DNA of 64,000 nucleotides from Alligator mississippiensis (lineage: Eukaryota; Chordata; Crocodylia; Alligatoridae). The DNA is taken from contig NC_081830.1 of the NCBI RefSeq assembly GCF_030867095.1, positions 36,563,832 through 36,627,831 on the forward strand, in the 5' to 3' direction. Positions 37,378 through 48,233 of the stretch are shown here, piece after piece (position 1 is the first letter of the stretch; each line of letters opens with the position of its first letter). Under the pieces are notes generated by a model. It was not told where the DNA came from, did no database searches, and saw only the letters and a list, made by a program, of their open reading frames with translations. The position numbers and the translations under genes are program-made.

Positions 37378-37597
37378 AAGATGGACAGAGGTAGCTAGGG
37401 GGAGGGGCAGAGAGAAAGAGAGAGAGACTGCGGGGAAAAGGTTAGGGAAAACCAGGTCTTGTCAACAAGCTTTAAAAAAATACCTGTTATAAAAGGAGTG
37501 GCTCTTCTCAACATGCATCAACAGACTGAACATTTCTCAGCTCTTCTCGGCTGAGGCACTGTATATTCTTTTGCAAATTCTTTTTCATGCCCTACAA

Positions 37598-37930
37598 CAG
37601 GGGTGGCCAACCTGTATGTAGTATGTGCTCCACCAGTGGTATGGACAGCCTGTGTGTGTGGCACATGGCAGATTATGGAGGGACCAGGGAACACAGCAAC
37701 ACAGGGCAGGGAGCACAAAGCTGAGAAACAGATCAGGCAGGGAGAAGAAAACAGAGCAATAAATCAGGCAGGGAACAGAGCACAGAGCAGAAAGTAGAGA
37801 AGCAGGGGAAGAGGATCTGAATGGCACTTGGATAGGGTGTAAATTGCTCCCCGCCCCATGTTTCTGTGTGGGGTGAGTAGTGCTGGATTCTTGATTTATT
37901 CCGCGACAGTGTTTCTGCTGCTCCCGCTTT
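37598..37930. mobile_element. One-ended hAT MITE copy
   Basis: Begins CAGGGGTGGCCAACCTGTAT. The interior, rich in CAGGCAGGGA and CAGAGCAGAAAG words, is the inverse of the MITE at 26837-27064. No right terminal repeat was found before the LINE begins, so it is truncated. Confidence 0.55.
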
Positions 37931-37934
37931 TCCA

Positions 37935-40900
37935 TCTTCTGTTGCTGTCATGAGGTTTCAGAGTATTGTGATCCCTCCAGCAGACTCTTCCTCCATTTGG
38001 GGGGGTCCTGTATGATACTTTCCCAAGAGTTGACATTGATGTTGCTTTTTTTTTTTTTTAAGTTGACCTTGAGGATGTCCCTGAAGTGCTTTCTCTGTCT
38101 TCCTCTTCAGCATAGACCTAGGATGAGATGAGAGAATAAAACTTCCTTCAGGAGTCTGGAGTCAGACATCCAGATGACATGGCCAATCCTGATGATTGCC
38201 TCAATGCTCATGGTGTTTGCTTGCAGGAGGACACTAACATTGGTTTATCTGTCTTCCCATTAGATGCAGAGGATATCCTGTAGGCAGCACTGATGGTACT
38301 TCTCCAACATCTTTGTAGGTCTCCCGTACATTGCCCATGTCACAGCTCTGTACAGCAAGGTGGAGATCATGATTGCTTGATAAACCATGAGTTTGGTTTT
38401 GGATCTGATGTTGCAATCTCCAAACACCCATTTCTTCAGGTGTCCAAAAGCTGCACTTGCACATTTGAGGCAATGTTGTATTTCTTCACTGATGTCAGCC
38501 TTCTGGGAGAACTGGCTTCCAAGGTATGGAAAATACTCATCGTTCTCCAGAAGCTCACCATGGATCTGGATTACTGGAGATGGGGACTGTTCATTAGGAA
38601 ATTCTTGGTGGAGGACCTTCATCTTCTGAATGTTAAGCATCAGTCCCGTTTTCCTGTATGCCTCAGTAAAGACGTTGACAATTGCCTGAAGGTCTGCTTC
38701 TGAGTAAACGCACACTACAGCACCATCAGCATACTAGAGCTCAATGATTGAGGTTGGGGTGGTCTTGGTTTTGGCATAGAGTCAGATGAGATTAAAAAGC
38801 TTACCATCCATTCAGTAGTTTAGCTCTACTCTAGCTGGAAGCTTGTGGGTGATCAAATGTAGTATCATGGCAAGTAATATTGTGAAGAGTGTTGGAGCAA
38901 TGATGCAGCCTTGCTTAATTCTTGTCTTAACCTCAAAGGGATCTGTGATGGATCTTGTCATGACCCAAAGGTCTGATTTTTTTGTGTGTGCTTCGGCACT
39001 CGAATTATCCCCGTGGGTTTACCGCTTCATTGCACGGAGGAGTTCTGCTGCGCAGAGAACCCGCGTGCAGGGGAGTGTTCCCGCCACTTTGCAGCGATCT
39101 TTGCAGGGTGCATTTCCTTTGCAACGCAGAAATGCACGGTGCAGAGTTCCCGCTTGTCGTATGCAAATTTGTGCCCCGCAGTTGGCTAGTTCTAAATTAT
39201 TCACACGTGGCGGCTAGCAATTGGCCTGCTAGCCGTATAAGAGGCTTGAGCAGTTTCCGCCCAAGCCGAAGAGGACTCCGCATCCATCTCGTGGGGACTC
39301 TGGGCATGCGCAGCAGGGTAATAGAAACCCTGTGTGTTGCTCAGAGGAGTTTGGCGGCCTGATCCACCGCCCACCTCTTCCCGTCTTCGAACGGAGCCTA
39401 CTATAAGACGTAACGACGAGTTTTATGCGCCCTTGTCCTGGACATCCGGAGTTTGTCCGCGTGGAGCCTAGCAAGCTCCACGTGATTGTTCGTGTTCTGT
39501 CTGCATGGAGCCTTGCAACCTCCACGTGTGTTCGTGTTTTCTGTTGTAACCGCAACTCAAGCAAGTTCTCAGCCTACACCACGACCATCTCGGTGTAAGT
39601 AAAATAATCTTAAAATCAACCATTACGTGTCTGTGCCTAATTCTAGCTCGGCGGCCGCCCTCTCCGATCCGGCCTGCCCGGGCTGCCAGCCACAGCCCTC
39701 ATGCAGAGCGACGAAAGCGACCCAGGGTCTGACCCGGCGCGCACAGATCTATTACTGGGAACCACTGCTCACATACTGTCATGGAGCAGACCATTTGTCA
39801 ATGGTGACAAATTTCAGTGGGCATCTGTACTTCAGAAGGATCCTCCACAACACTTCTCAGCTGACAGTCCAAAGCTTCTGTGAGGTCAAAGAAGGCCATG
39901 TAGAGAGGCTTATATTGTTCCCAGCATTTTTCCTGCAGCTGATGAGCTGTAAAGATCATGTCAGTTGTGCCTCTTCATGCCCTAAACCCACACTGAGATT
40001 CCAGGAGGAGCTCTTCAGCAAGTGGAAGTAGATGGCTCAGGAAGTTTCTTGCTATGATCTTCGTGGTGAACAGTGAGGTGATCCCTCTGTAGTTTCCACA
40101 GTCAGACGTGTCTCTTTTCTTGAAGATTGTCACAACCCTGGTGTCCCTGAGGTCATCTGGGATTTCCTCCTCATTCCAGATTCTTAAGATGAGGGCATGA
40201 AGCTGTGATGTTAGTTTCTCTCCCCACTGCTTGAAGATTTCCACAGAGATTCCATCAGCTCCAGATGTCTTGTTGTTTGTCATCTGCTTGATGCCTTTCC
40301 TCACCTCATCTGAGATCATCTCTGACTGGGTGCTGCAGGATGGAATTGAGAACACTCTCATCAACAGCAGAATCTCAACTGAGACGGTCTTCAAAGTGTT
40401 CTTTCCAATGGGCATTGGTGGTTCCTCTTTCCTTGATCAGGTCTCCTCCATCCTTAGGTCTCAAGGGAGTTGGTCTCTGAGTGCTCAGACCATAGATGGC
40501 TTTGGTGGCACTGAAAAAAAACATGCATCATGAAGGTCAGTGAGATATTGAATCTCCTTAGCCTTACTGTTTGTTCTTCATATTGTGGATCCTCCTTTGG
40601 ACCTCTGCGTGGCTTGTTGGAGATTCAATTTCTTTTGCTTGGAGTTCGTGTCATTTTGCCAAGCACAAAAGGCCCTGTGCTTGCAATCGATCAACTCTTT
40701 GATCTTTGAGTAATTTTCATCAAATCAGTCTTGATGTTTCCTGGTTGAGAATCCAAGTGTCTCTTCACAGGAGCTGATGACAGTGGCCTTGAGGGCACCT
40801 CACATACCGCTGACATTCTCCCATTGTTGTTGATTGGAATTCACTAATTTTTCATTGAGGCACTGGTGGAAGAGGTCTCACTTGCTTGGGTCCTTGAGTC

Positions 40901-40985
40901 CTTCAATGCTGATCTTTCCATCAGCATTGCTCTGGCTGCAGCCAGCATTTGGGAGCCAGTTTGAGTGACATAAACAGGCAGATCA
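37935..40985 (-). mobile_element. RTE-like LINE, decayed, split by a solo LTR
   Basis: Read on the minus strand. The 5' part is at 40985-39746: reverse transcriptase start at about 40330-39960, with NNKTSGADGISVEIFKQWGE and TIFKKRDTSDCGNYRGI. After the LTR interruption it resumes at 38982: DPFEVKTRIKQGCIIAPTLF, the palm-like VCVYSEADLQ region, then FPYLGSQFSQKADISEEIQH, and a C-terminal tail near 38080. The YLGS...ASAAFGHL wording is typical of RTE-type or related vertebrate LINEs; the clade is less certain than the class. Several frameshifts and stops show that it is dead. Only the C-terminal two-thirds of the ORF is recognisable. Confidence 0.75.
38983..39745 (+). mobile_element. Solo LTR of an endogenous retrovirus (fossil)
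   Basis: A block of about 760 bp, richer in CpG than its surroundings, interrupts the LINE and is unrelated to it. It starts TGTGTGTGCTTCGG and ends near CGCGCACA, giving the TG...CA termini of an LTR. A TATA-like GTATAAGAGG (about 39234) and a downstream A-rich signal region (about 39595) suggest U3-R-U5 order on the plus strand. No internal retroviral sequence remains; the LINE resumes on both sides. A target duplication could not be assigned confidently. It is younger than the LINE it entered. Family beyond ERV is not assigned. Confidence 0.65.
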
Positions 40986-41215
40986 GTCAGTGATCAGCAG
41001 GAAGCTTGGTTTTCCCTGATAAAAAATTGCAAATTGTCTGATAAAACGCCCAGAATTTGTAATTAAAATGAAAGGCCCTTCATTCCCCTCACAGCCCCCA
41101 AGGCCCTGCTCAATCTCCCCACACACACACTTACCTGCGGGAGCTGCTCTCCAGGCTGCCTGGCAGCTGTGTGCATGTACATGCACATGGCGCGCCCTGC
41201 CTAACCACCCTCCTC

Positions 41216-41974
41216 CTGTTCCCTAGACCTGTGCAAAGCGGAAAGTATTTGCTTCGGATTCGGCAATTCGAAGGGGCAGCGATTCGATTCAGCGATTCGA
41301 ATCACTGTCCCAATTCAATTCAGCCAAATCTGAATCCAAAGATATTTGGTGCCAAATCTTATTCGGCCATAGACTATACAGACAGGCAGTGCCGGCTTGA
41401 GTTGGCAGCCCCAATAGAAGTTGCGGCTCGTCTGGCTGCTCCCCCGGCTGCCCCGCCACTGGGATGAGGCAGGCAGTGCTGGCAGCCCCGGGAGAAGTCA
41501 CAGGGGCTGGGGGGAATGATTGGGAGCTGGGGGATCAAATCGGGAGCTGGGGGGGAAGCCCCTGTTCATTCCCCCAGCCCCCCGATCATTCCCTGCAGCT
41601 CCCAGTTCAATTCACCAGCTCCCAACCATTCCCCCCAGCCCCTGAAGCTTCTCCCAGGGCTGCCAGCACAGGTGGGAGGGCAGCCAGAGGAGCAGCCAGA
41701 CAAGCCAAGGCTTCTCCCGGCACTGCTGGTTCAAGCCAGGGCTCATCTGGCTGCTCCCCCAGGTGCTCTTGCTGGCACTGCCTAGTGCCTGCCTGTACAG
41801 TCTATGTCCGAATCTCTAAATCTCTCTGAATTGATTCAGAGGCTTCCGATTCAATTTGGAAAGATTAATGGGTCTCCCAATTCGATTCAGATTTGGAGAT
41901 TCAGCTGCTGAATCGGGCCGAATCTCCTCTGAATCGCATCGGCTACCAAAGCTTTGCACAGCCCCACTGCTCTC
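41216..41974. mobile_element. Foldback hAT-like element, copy 2
   Basis: The element is 41224-41966. It begins TAGACCTGTGCAAAGC and ends GCTTTGCACAGCCCCA. Flanks CTGTTCCC and CTGCTCTC match at 6 of 8 positions, a worn 8-bp duplication. Subterminal blocks carry GATTCGAATC words. It lies in the opposite orientation to copy 1. The interior folds back: CATAGACTATACAGACAGGC near 41370 pairs with GCCTGTACAGTCTATG near 41795, and GGCAGCCCCGGGAGAAG pairs with CTTCTCCCAGGGCTGCC. No transposase. Confidence 0.75.
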
Positions 41975-42169
41975 CAACAGCCCCTTGCAGGCTGGAACTC
42001 TGCCAGCCTGCAGAGACTTCTTTGCAAAAGTGCAAAATCCACGTTTCTCTGGTAAGTGAGAAATCCATGTTTGCCTCTGGGAAAGGGTAAAATCCATGGT
42101 TTTCTCTGTTTTTCTGTGGGAAACAGAAAACCCGGATCCCTGGTGATCAGTCCAAAAGTCATCAGGTCC

Positions 42170-42762
42170 TAGCATAGCTCACAGACATCTCTGCAATCCC
42201 AGGCACGAATTATGACAGTGACAGCAGCGATCTTTCTGGCAGTGGCAGCGCCGGGTGCAGGCTGTGCCCAGTGCTGCTCTATCATCTGGCAGGCAGATTG
42301 GGGGCCTAGAGCCCCAGGAGGGCTTTGGCACAGCCCCTGCAGCCCTCCCTGTGGTGCAGGCAAGCCCCCAATCTGCCTGCTGGATGAGAGGAGCCAGGTG
42401 CTGCTGGCTGGGACTGGCACTGGGAAGATCACTGTTGCCGCCGGTCCCAGTCAGCAGCATCAAGGGCCTGCTGACACCCCTGGGAAGGCTGCAGGGGCTG
42501 TGTCGGAGTCCTCCCAGGGGTGCACGCCCCTGATCTGCTTGTGGGATGACAGGAAGCAGGTGCTGCCAGCTGGGGCTGGTGCTGAAGCCAGTAAGCCTGG
42601 CTTCAAAACTCAAAACATTTCAAAACATTTCGAGTTCCCTTGTTTCATTTCAAAGCTGTTTCAAAGGCTTTTGTTTCATTTCAATGTCACCGTTTCAAGC
42701 TTGAAACACATCAAAACAGCTTCAAAATGAAATGCCGGGTGAAATTTTGCACAGCCTTAGTA
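42170..42762. mobile_element. Related foldback element, one end visible
   Basis: The right end (AAATTTTGCACAGCCTTA) resembles the TAGGGCTGTGCAAA terminus of the foldback family. Its subterminal block (42600-42745) uses TTTCAAAAC/GTTTTGAAA words instead of GATTCGAATC. The interior is palindromic: GGCAGGCAGATTGGGGGC near 42290 pairs with GCCCCCAATCTGCCTGC near 42365. No clear left end. Confidence 0.45.
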
Positions 42763-43218
42763 AATAGGGGTGGTATTAACATTAGCTACATCAGTTTGCC
42801 TCAGCTGGGAACCTATCGTGCCACTTACATTGTATTTTGGCCTGGTTCTGTAAACCAGCATTAAATGAAATGACTCATGAGATATCACTTCCATAGTAGT
42901 CATTTAGAGGGAAATACTGATAGTGCTTGAACTCATTAAAGCGATACTGAATAAGACTAACTGCACCAGTTTCCCAACCATCAGGCTGAATGCTCAGAGC
43001 TGACTCTGCCAATGCTATCATGAGTGTCCAGCTGTCCCAGAACATTTTAGAGAGAAAAAGAAAAAAAATTAACCCAAGTAGGGAAAGCTTGCGATACCAA
43101 CCCCCCAGTTGATGTGAATCAGCATATTTTTGCTGATATCAGTAGTCATTTACCCCAGCTGGGGATCCAGACTCCTGTTTCTCTCAGAATTACCAGGTGT
43201 GAATTAACACATTTTAGT

Positions 43219-43660
43219 GACATCTACATGTGCACTTTACTGCAGAGCTGACTAATTAGCTCCTCAGTAAAGCATCACCATCTACACATGTGGCACTATT
43301 TGGCCCAAGTAAACTAACTCCACCATGGACTACTGCCTGACAAGTACTATCATACTGTGGAGTTATTTAGTGCACCACAACACATGTGTAGATGGTGACC
43401 AGGGATGGTTGGGGCACAAGGGTACTACAGTGCAGGGCTGCCTGCTGGCTAACCCCTCACTGTAGCACCCTTGTGCGCCAGCTGAGCTGGAGCAGAAGAG
43501 CTCTGGGCTGGAAGGCTGACTCCCTGGACCCCTTAACAGCCAAAGCTGTATCACCTCAGGTCAATGTGCTGTGGTCCCAGGTGCACATATAAATGCTGTG
43601 CCCAGGAGAAATAAACTCAGGTGCACTAATTTAAAGTGTAGGTGCACCCTGAGACACACA
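43219..43660. repeat. Possible MITE with CATCTACAcATGTG ends
   Basis: GACATCTACATGTGCACTTT near 43220 is inverted by ACATGTGTAGATGGTGACC near 43383. Related GTGCACTAATTTAAAGTGTA continues to about 43650. Boundaries are unclear. Confidence 0.35.
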
Positions 43661-43949
43661 GGTGCTGCTCTGTACTGAGGGTTTTACATAGCAAGTATTC
43701 AGTTACAAAACACTAAGGGCTTTGTTACACCTTATATTGTAAGCCACACAAATGTTAACCAGCTTAGTCTTGTTCGGCTTAGCACAGCAGTCACATCTTA
43801 AGGCATGAAAAAGCATCTCAGAATGTCCTTGGCCTGCAGAGCTGTGCCTTGCCACTAGGCTTGGTGAGCAGGAGCAGGACTAGAAGCCTATGTAAAATGT
43901 TTCTTAGTGCAAAGTCAGTGTTATCAGCCACAACCTCTTCACATTTTGT

Positions 43950-44774
43950 TAAGGTTACCATACATCTAGGTTTTCCTGAATATGTCCTCTTTTTGAGCCC
44001 TCTGATCTCTGTCCAGGGAGGTTTTTTACATCTGACCAAATGTCTGGGATTTTGCTTTGCTCCATGGTAGGAGCAGGGGGAGGGGGATCAGAGGCACCTG
44101 CAGCGTCACACGCAGACCCATGTGGTGCTCCCTGCTGCCTCCGATCACCCTCCTCCTGCTCCCAGCAGCAGAGCAAAGCAAAATTCTGTACATTTGGTCA
44201 GGAGCTGGGGCTGCAACAAGGCAGGGGAGGAGGGGGAAATTGCCTGCCCTTCCAGTGGAGAAGGGAACTCTGTAACCAGCTGGCAGCAGAAGAGCTGGTG
44301 CGGGGGGGGGGGGGGGGGGGGGGGGGGGGTCTGTTGCCAGGCTGCCTGGCAGGACGCTGCAGCCCTATCCCAGGGTGTGGGGTGCCACAAATCTACTCTC
44401 CTCTTCCCTCCAGCCGGCACTGAGGCTGGAGTGGGAGGCATGGGGGGTGGGGGGCAGTGGGTTGAGAGTGCAGGGCACTGGCAGTGCCAGGGGGCTGCAG
44501 ATCAGGAGTAGGGGCACTATCATGGCCTGGGGGAAGGGTACTACAGTTTGGTAGTGAGAAGCACTTACAGGGCTGATGTCAGTAGGTTGGGAGTGAAGGG
44601 GAGCAGCAGGGCTGGGGTGGAGGGGGCTGTGGCTTAGCAGTGAGGGGCAAGAGAATAGGCAGGGACAGGGCATCGGCATGTCAGTGCCCCCCCCGGCCTC
44701 AACCATATCCCCTCCCTCACCCTCACCGTATGACATGTGTCCTATATTTTGGACCAGGAAATACAGTAACCCTA
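43950..44774. mobile_element. hAT-like non-autonomous element (GGTTACCATA family)
   Basis: Begins TAAGGTTACCATACATCTAG and ends CAGTAACCCTA, imperfect inverses. The left subterminal TTTTCCTGAATATGTCCTCT and the inner TGTCTGGGATTTTGC are familiar from reptile repeats of this type. No convincing target duplication. The interior is GC-rich and contains a 28-base G run. No transposase. Confidence 0.7.
44302..44329 (+). repeat. Uninterrupted run of 28 G
   Basis: A homopolymer of 28 guanines inside the hAT-like element. Its length is likely polymorphic and error-prone in sequencing. It can form G-quadruplexes. Confidence 0.95.
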
Positions 44775-44918
44775 TGTTTCATATGTTTCTTTTTAATCTG
44801 TTGTGGAAGGGGAGGAAGCAGAATTGAACATACTGGTGTGTATGAATTCTTCCCTTAATCGCAATCTAAGCAGCCGATACCAGGCAGGGCCAGCTCACTG
44901 CTCCAGCCAGACACAGCA

Positions 44919-45218
44919 AGGGCCACAGCCCCAGAGTGCCTGGCAGCTGCGGTGCTTCCTGCCATCACCTGGACTGGCTCACTGCTTGAGCTCCAAAGGG
45001 CCCAATCATTTTTTTTTTCTGAAGCACCCCCACGCGCTTCCCCACAAGCTGCCCTCACTTGGGCTGCTGGCCAGCTGGTGCAGCCTGAGCTTCAAGGAGC
45101 CCGATCCCTTTTTTCTTTAGAGTTCACCCTCCCCAGTGCAGCCATCAATGGGAACAGTGAGCTGGTCTGGGTGATGGTAGGAGGCACTGCGGCCACTGGA
45201 TGCTCCAGGGCTGTGGCA
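44919..45218. repeat. Inverted repeat, ~65-bp arms
   Basis: Left arm 44919-44984 (GCCATCACCTGGACTGGCTC) and right arm 45155-45218 (GAGCTGGTCTGGGTGATGGT) are imperfect inverses about 170 bp apart. The terminal repeats of a host element were not found. Confidence 0.65.
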
Positions 45219-46054
45219 TTCACTCTATCCAATGTCCCCAGGGGGCAAGGCACGGTGCCTAGCCACACTGCACCCCAGCATCCCCAATTGCTCCGACTCA
45301 GGAGGGGCCACTATATCCTGGGATGCTGTAGGAATCCAATTTGGGCAGAATAGCTGTAAGGACTGGCCACACCTTAATGGAACAGGAGCAATATTTGGTA
45401 GATTAGCGATAACTTTATGCCAAACAATGAGTGCTTTAAACTACTTAAAAGTGTTGATGTGCAGTCAATCCAGGGGTTAACATCTCCAGAACACACCTAA
45501 ATTTACCATAAAATGAGGCTCAAAGAGGTTAACAAAGACAGCAATTCCCTTTCCTCATAAGATATCAGGCTCAGTTAGCTAAGTGGCTTAATGTCATAAC
45601 TGTACGTTATATCACACACCTGTGGACCGCATTACAACAGGCTGGAGTCTGCCCAAGAAGGTCAATCATCCTCCATTGTATTAGAATCTCTGCCATGACT
45701 CTTTTTCTCTGGTAACCTTTGAAGAACAAAACTGGAACAGGTACATTCCTAGAGACAATGTGTCTAGAAGGAGAGAAGGGCAAGGAGATGCCCTCTTGTA
45801 AGGGACGTTGTGGAAAAGGGAGAATCAGTGACTTCAGAATGAAGGAGAAACACATGAAGGCTTTTTCAGGTCTGGCCTTTGTTTGGAATCAAGAATGACT
45901 GGTGCCTCCCGTGGCTGGGGGGGGCACCATGGCAGCAAGCAGCGACCGCCCGCAGAAGCCAGCGGTGGCCAATCTCAGGGGCGCACATTCCCCCCCCCGG
46001 TACCTGTCCTACACATTGCCTATGTTTGGAATAGTGCCCAAATTATAAACCACA

Positions 46055-46761
46055 TACAGGCAGTCCTCTACTTACAACATTTCGAGTTACAACATTTCGC
46101 ACTTACAACGTTTATAAATTGACACCCTGTTTCAACTTTATGACATCAGTTTTGACTTTACAGTGTTTGGTCTGATGCAACGCCATGCCAGCAAACCAGT
46201 TCGCTTGCATTGCTCATCTCCCTGGAGAACATCTGTCCAAACTTCCTTGGACACTTTCTTTAAGAAAGCAGAAGAGGCTCCAGAAAAACCTGCAGCCAAA
46301 ACTCCTGAGAAGACCCCAGCCAAGAACCCTTCAAAAACTTCAACCAAGAGCCCTTTAAAAAGTCCAGCAAAGTCACCTCGAAGAAATCCTTCCAAATCAA
46401 TGTGATTGCTATTTACAATATAAATACATTAATGTAGCTATCAGGGGTGTACTTGGTAGCCGTGTTGGTCTTGCCATTTTCTTGCCATTTTCCAGTTGGT
46501 CTAAAAAAGGTATCATTTTGGAACCAAGAGTTCTAATTTTTTGTTTGTCTTTAATGTGGCTATATTACTCATCTATAATTGATCAGGTACAAAATTCTGG
46601 GGTATTTTTGGTGAAAATAGGGTATCAGGCCTTGGTTCAGGAACCAATCCCCCATTTGTAACATTGTTTCTTATGAGAAAATTGGTTCCGAGTTACAACA
46701 TTTAGACTTAAGATGCAGTTTTCAGGAACCAATTGTTTTGTAAGTCCAAGGACTGCCTGTA
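46055..46761 (+). mobile_element. Tigger/pogo-like element with partial transposase
   Basis: The element is 46057-46759 (703 bp) with TA on both sides. It begins CAGGCAGTCCTCTACTTACA and ends TGTAAGTCCAAGGACTGCCTG, inverted repeats typical of the Tc1/mariner-Tigger (pogo) group. A repeat fragment (about 46437-46560) appears to sit inside its right half. It retains only a C-terminal transposase piece (see 46163-46405), so it depends on another source of transposase. A copy of the empty target site lies near 47401. Confidence 0.8.
46163..46405 (+). pseudogene. C-terminal tail of a pogo-type transposase with PIP box
   Basis: An open frame of 80 codons from the first ATG. Residues 26-33 read QTSLDTFF, matching the PCNA-interacting consensus Q-x-x-(I/L/M)-x-x-(F/Y)-(F/Y). 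From about residue 36 it becomes a lysine/proline-rich tail with KTPEK, KSPLK and KSPAK motifs, like histone H1 or a nuclear-localisation tail. Drosophila pogo transposase is known to bind PCNA through its C-terminus, so this fits a Tigger/pogo transposase end. No DDE catalytic domain is present. Whether it is transcribed is unknown. Confidence 0.55.
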
Positions 46762-48233
46762 CAGCAAACAAAGGAGTCTGCATCTGTTCAAATGGTGTGA
46801 AATAAACATCAATGGGTAAAATGTTCCCCTTCCTCTGCAACTGGAGGAAATGAAGTGGAACTGCTTAGATTTCTCTGCACTGGTTGGTTTCTTTGTGCCA
46901 CATCAGCTTCAGTTCCACCACAGCTGGTCATAGGGCTGGCAGTGATGTCAAGGTTCATCTGTTCGAACCCGCATCTGGGTGGATTGTGGGGCATCTGCAG
47001 GACTGGAGATGCACCATGACATGGTATGCACCTCTTTTATGCTCTGTGGAATGGACGCATCAGACCTGAAGGAAGCACCCACTCCAGGACTAAGCATCTT
47101 CCCATCCCTCCTACTCCAAATGCTTCAGAAAAGGGGGTGGGAAAAAGCTATAGCTACACGTCTAAGAATATGCTTTAAGCCTGTTTGGACATTAGAGACC
47201 ATACTCTTGATTCATGCTGGATGGTTTTTGGAATGCAATATCATAAACCAAGAATTTACCCACATGATTAGAAGAAATGCTCAGTGTCGTGTTATTAAAG
47301 TGTTGCAATATTCTGTTTGCTCCTTGATGGGATGAAATGAACTGGTTGGAGAAGGGATGGGAGCTGATGTTCGCTGAATCAATATTTGCTGCTAAATATT
47401 GCCCAATTTATAAACCACATACTGCAAACAAAGGAGCCTGTGTCTGTTTCAATCTGTTTCTCCCTGTTCTCAGCACTAACCCACATTACAGCCTCCTTGC
47501 CTGAAGCTGTTTAACCTGTTTGATCTGTCACATTGCTTACAGCTTTTATTTCTGCTGGGTTACTATTATCAACTCATCACTTTGTTACCAGTAATCCAAA
47601 CTCATCCATGCATACTTTTGTAGCTGTGCTACAGTCTGCGGAAAAATACCTTACTTGAAAAGGTTTATTGCACCTTTAAATAAATTTAGTAGTTAAACAC
47701 CCAGAAGGAGGCATATCTTTCTGATTAAGAAGAGATTCTTCTGCTTCTTGAATGTCTTTGGAAGTCTTTTCCAAAGAGGCACCACTAAATTTCCAGTCCT
47801 ATTGATAAAGTCCTTTCTGTACGGTCAGTCAGAGGTTAATGTGAAATTCCTTCAGCCTTCTGTATTTTTAATTAGTGAAATTCCTCTTAACAATGAATTC
47901 CAGTTTGCTTCATTCACCCACAGTTAGCAAGATTACTAGGCAAACCCATGCAACACTGAATAGTACAGGATTGTTATACTGGCATCAAGCTATATGTGCA
48001 TTTTTGGAAGGGAACATGGAAAAAAAGTACAGACCATAAATACTGAGAAAATGCCTGCAAATATGTCTAAATCTGACAGCATTCATGCCTTTTTCCACTG
48101 GGTTTCTCAAGCACCTGTTTTTGTTTGCACAAAAGTTCGGGAAGGTATTTATGAGTGTACCAGCAGAGACAGATTATTACATAAGGACAAGGGTATTTCC
48201 ATACAAGTATATTCACAGGAAGTGCTCAGCTGT

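Noticed and set aside
38963-39735. GACCC-AAGGTCTGA-like words at both edges of the solo LTR as a long target duplication
   Set aside because: The right-hand word lies inside the LTR-like block rather than at the point where the LINE resumes, and it is too long for a retroviral duplication.
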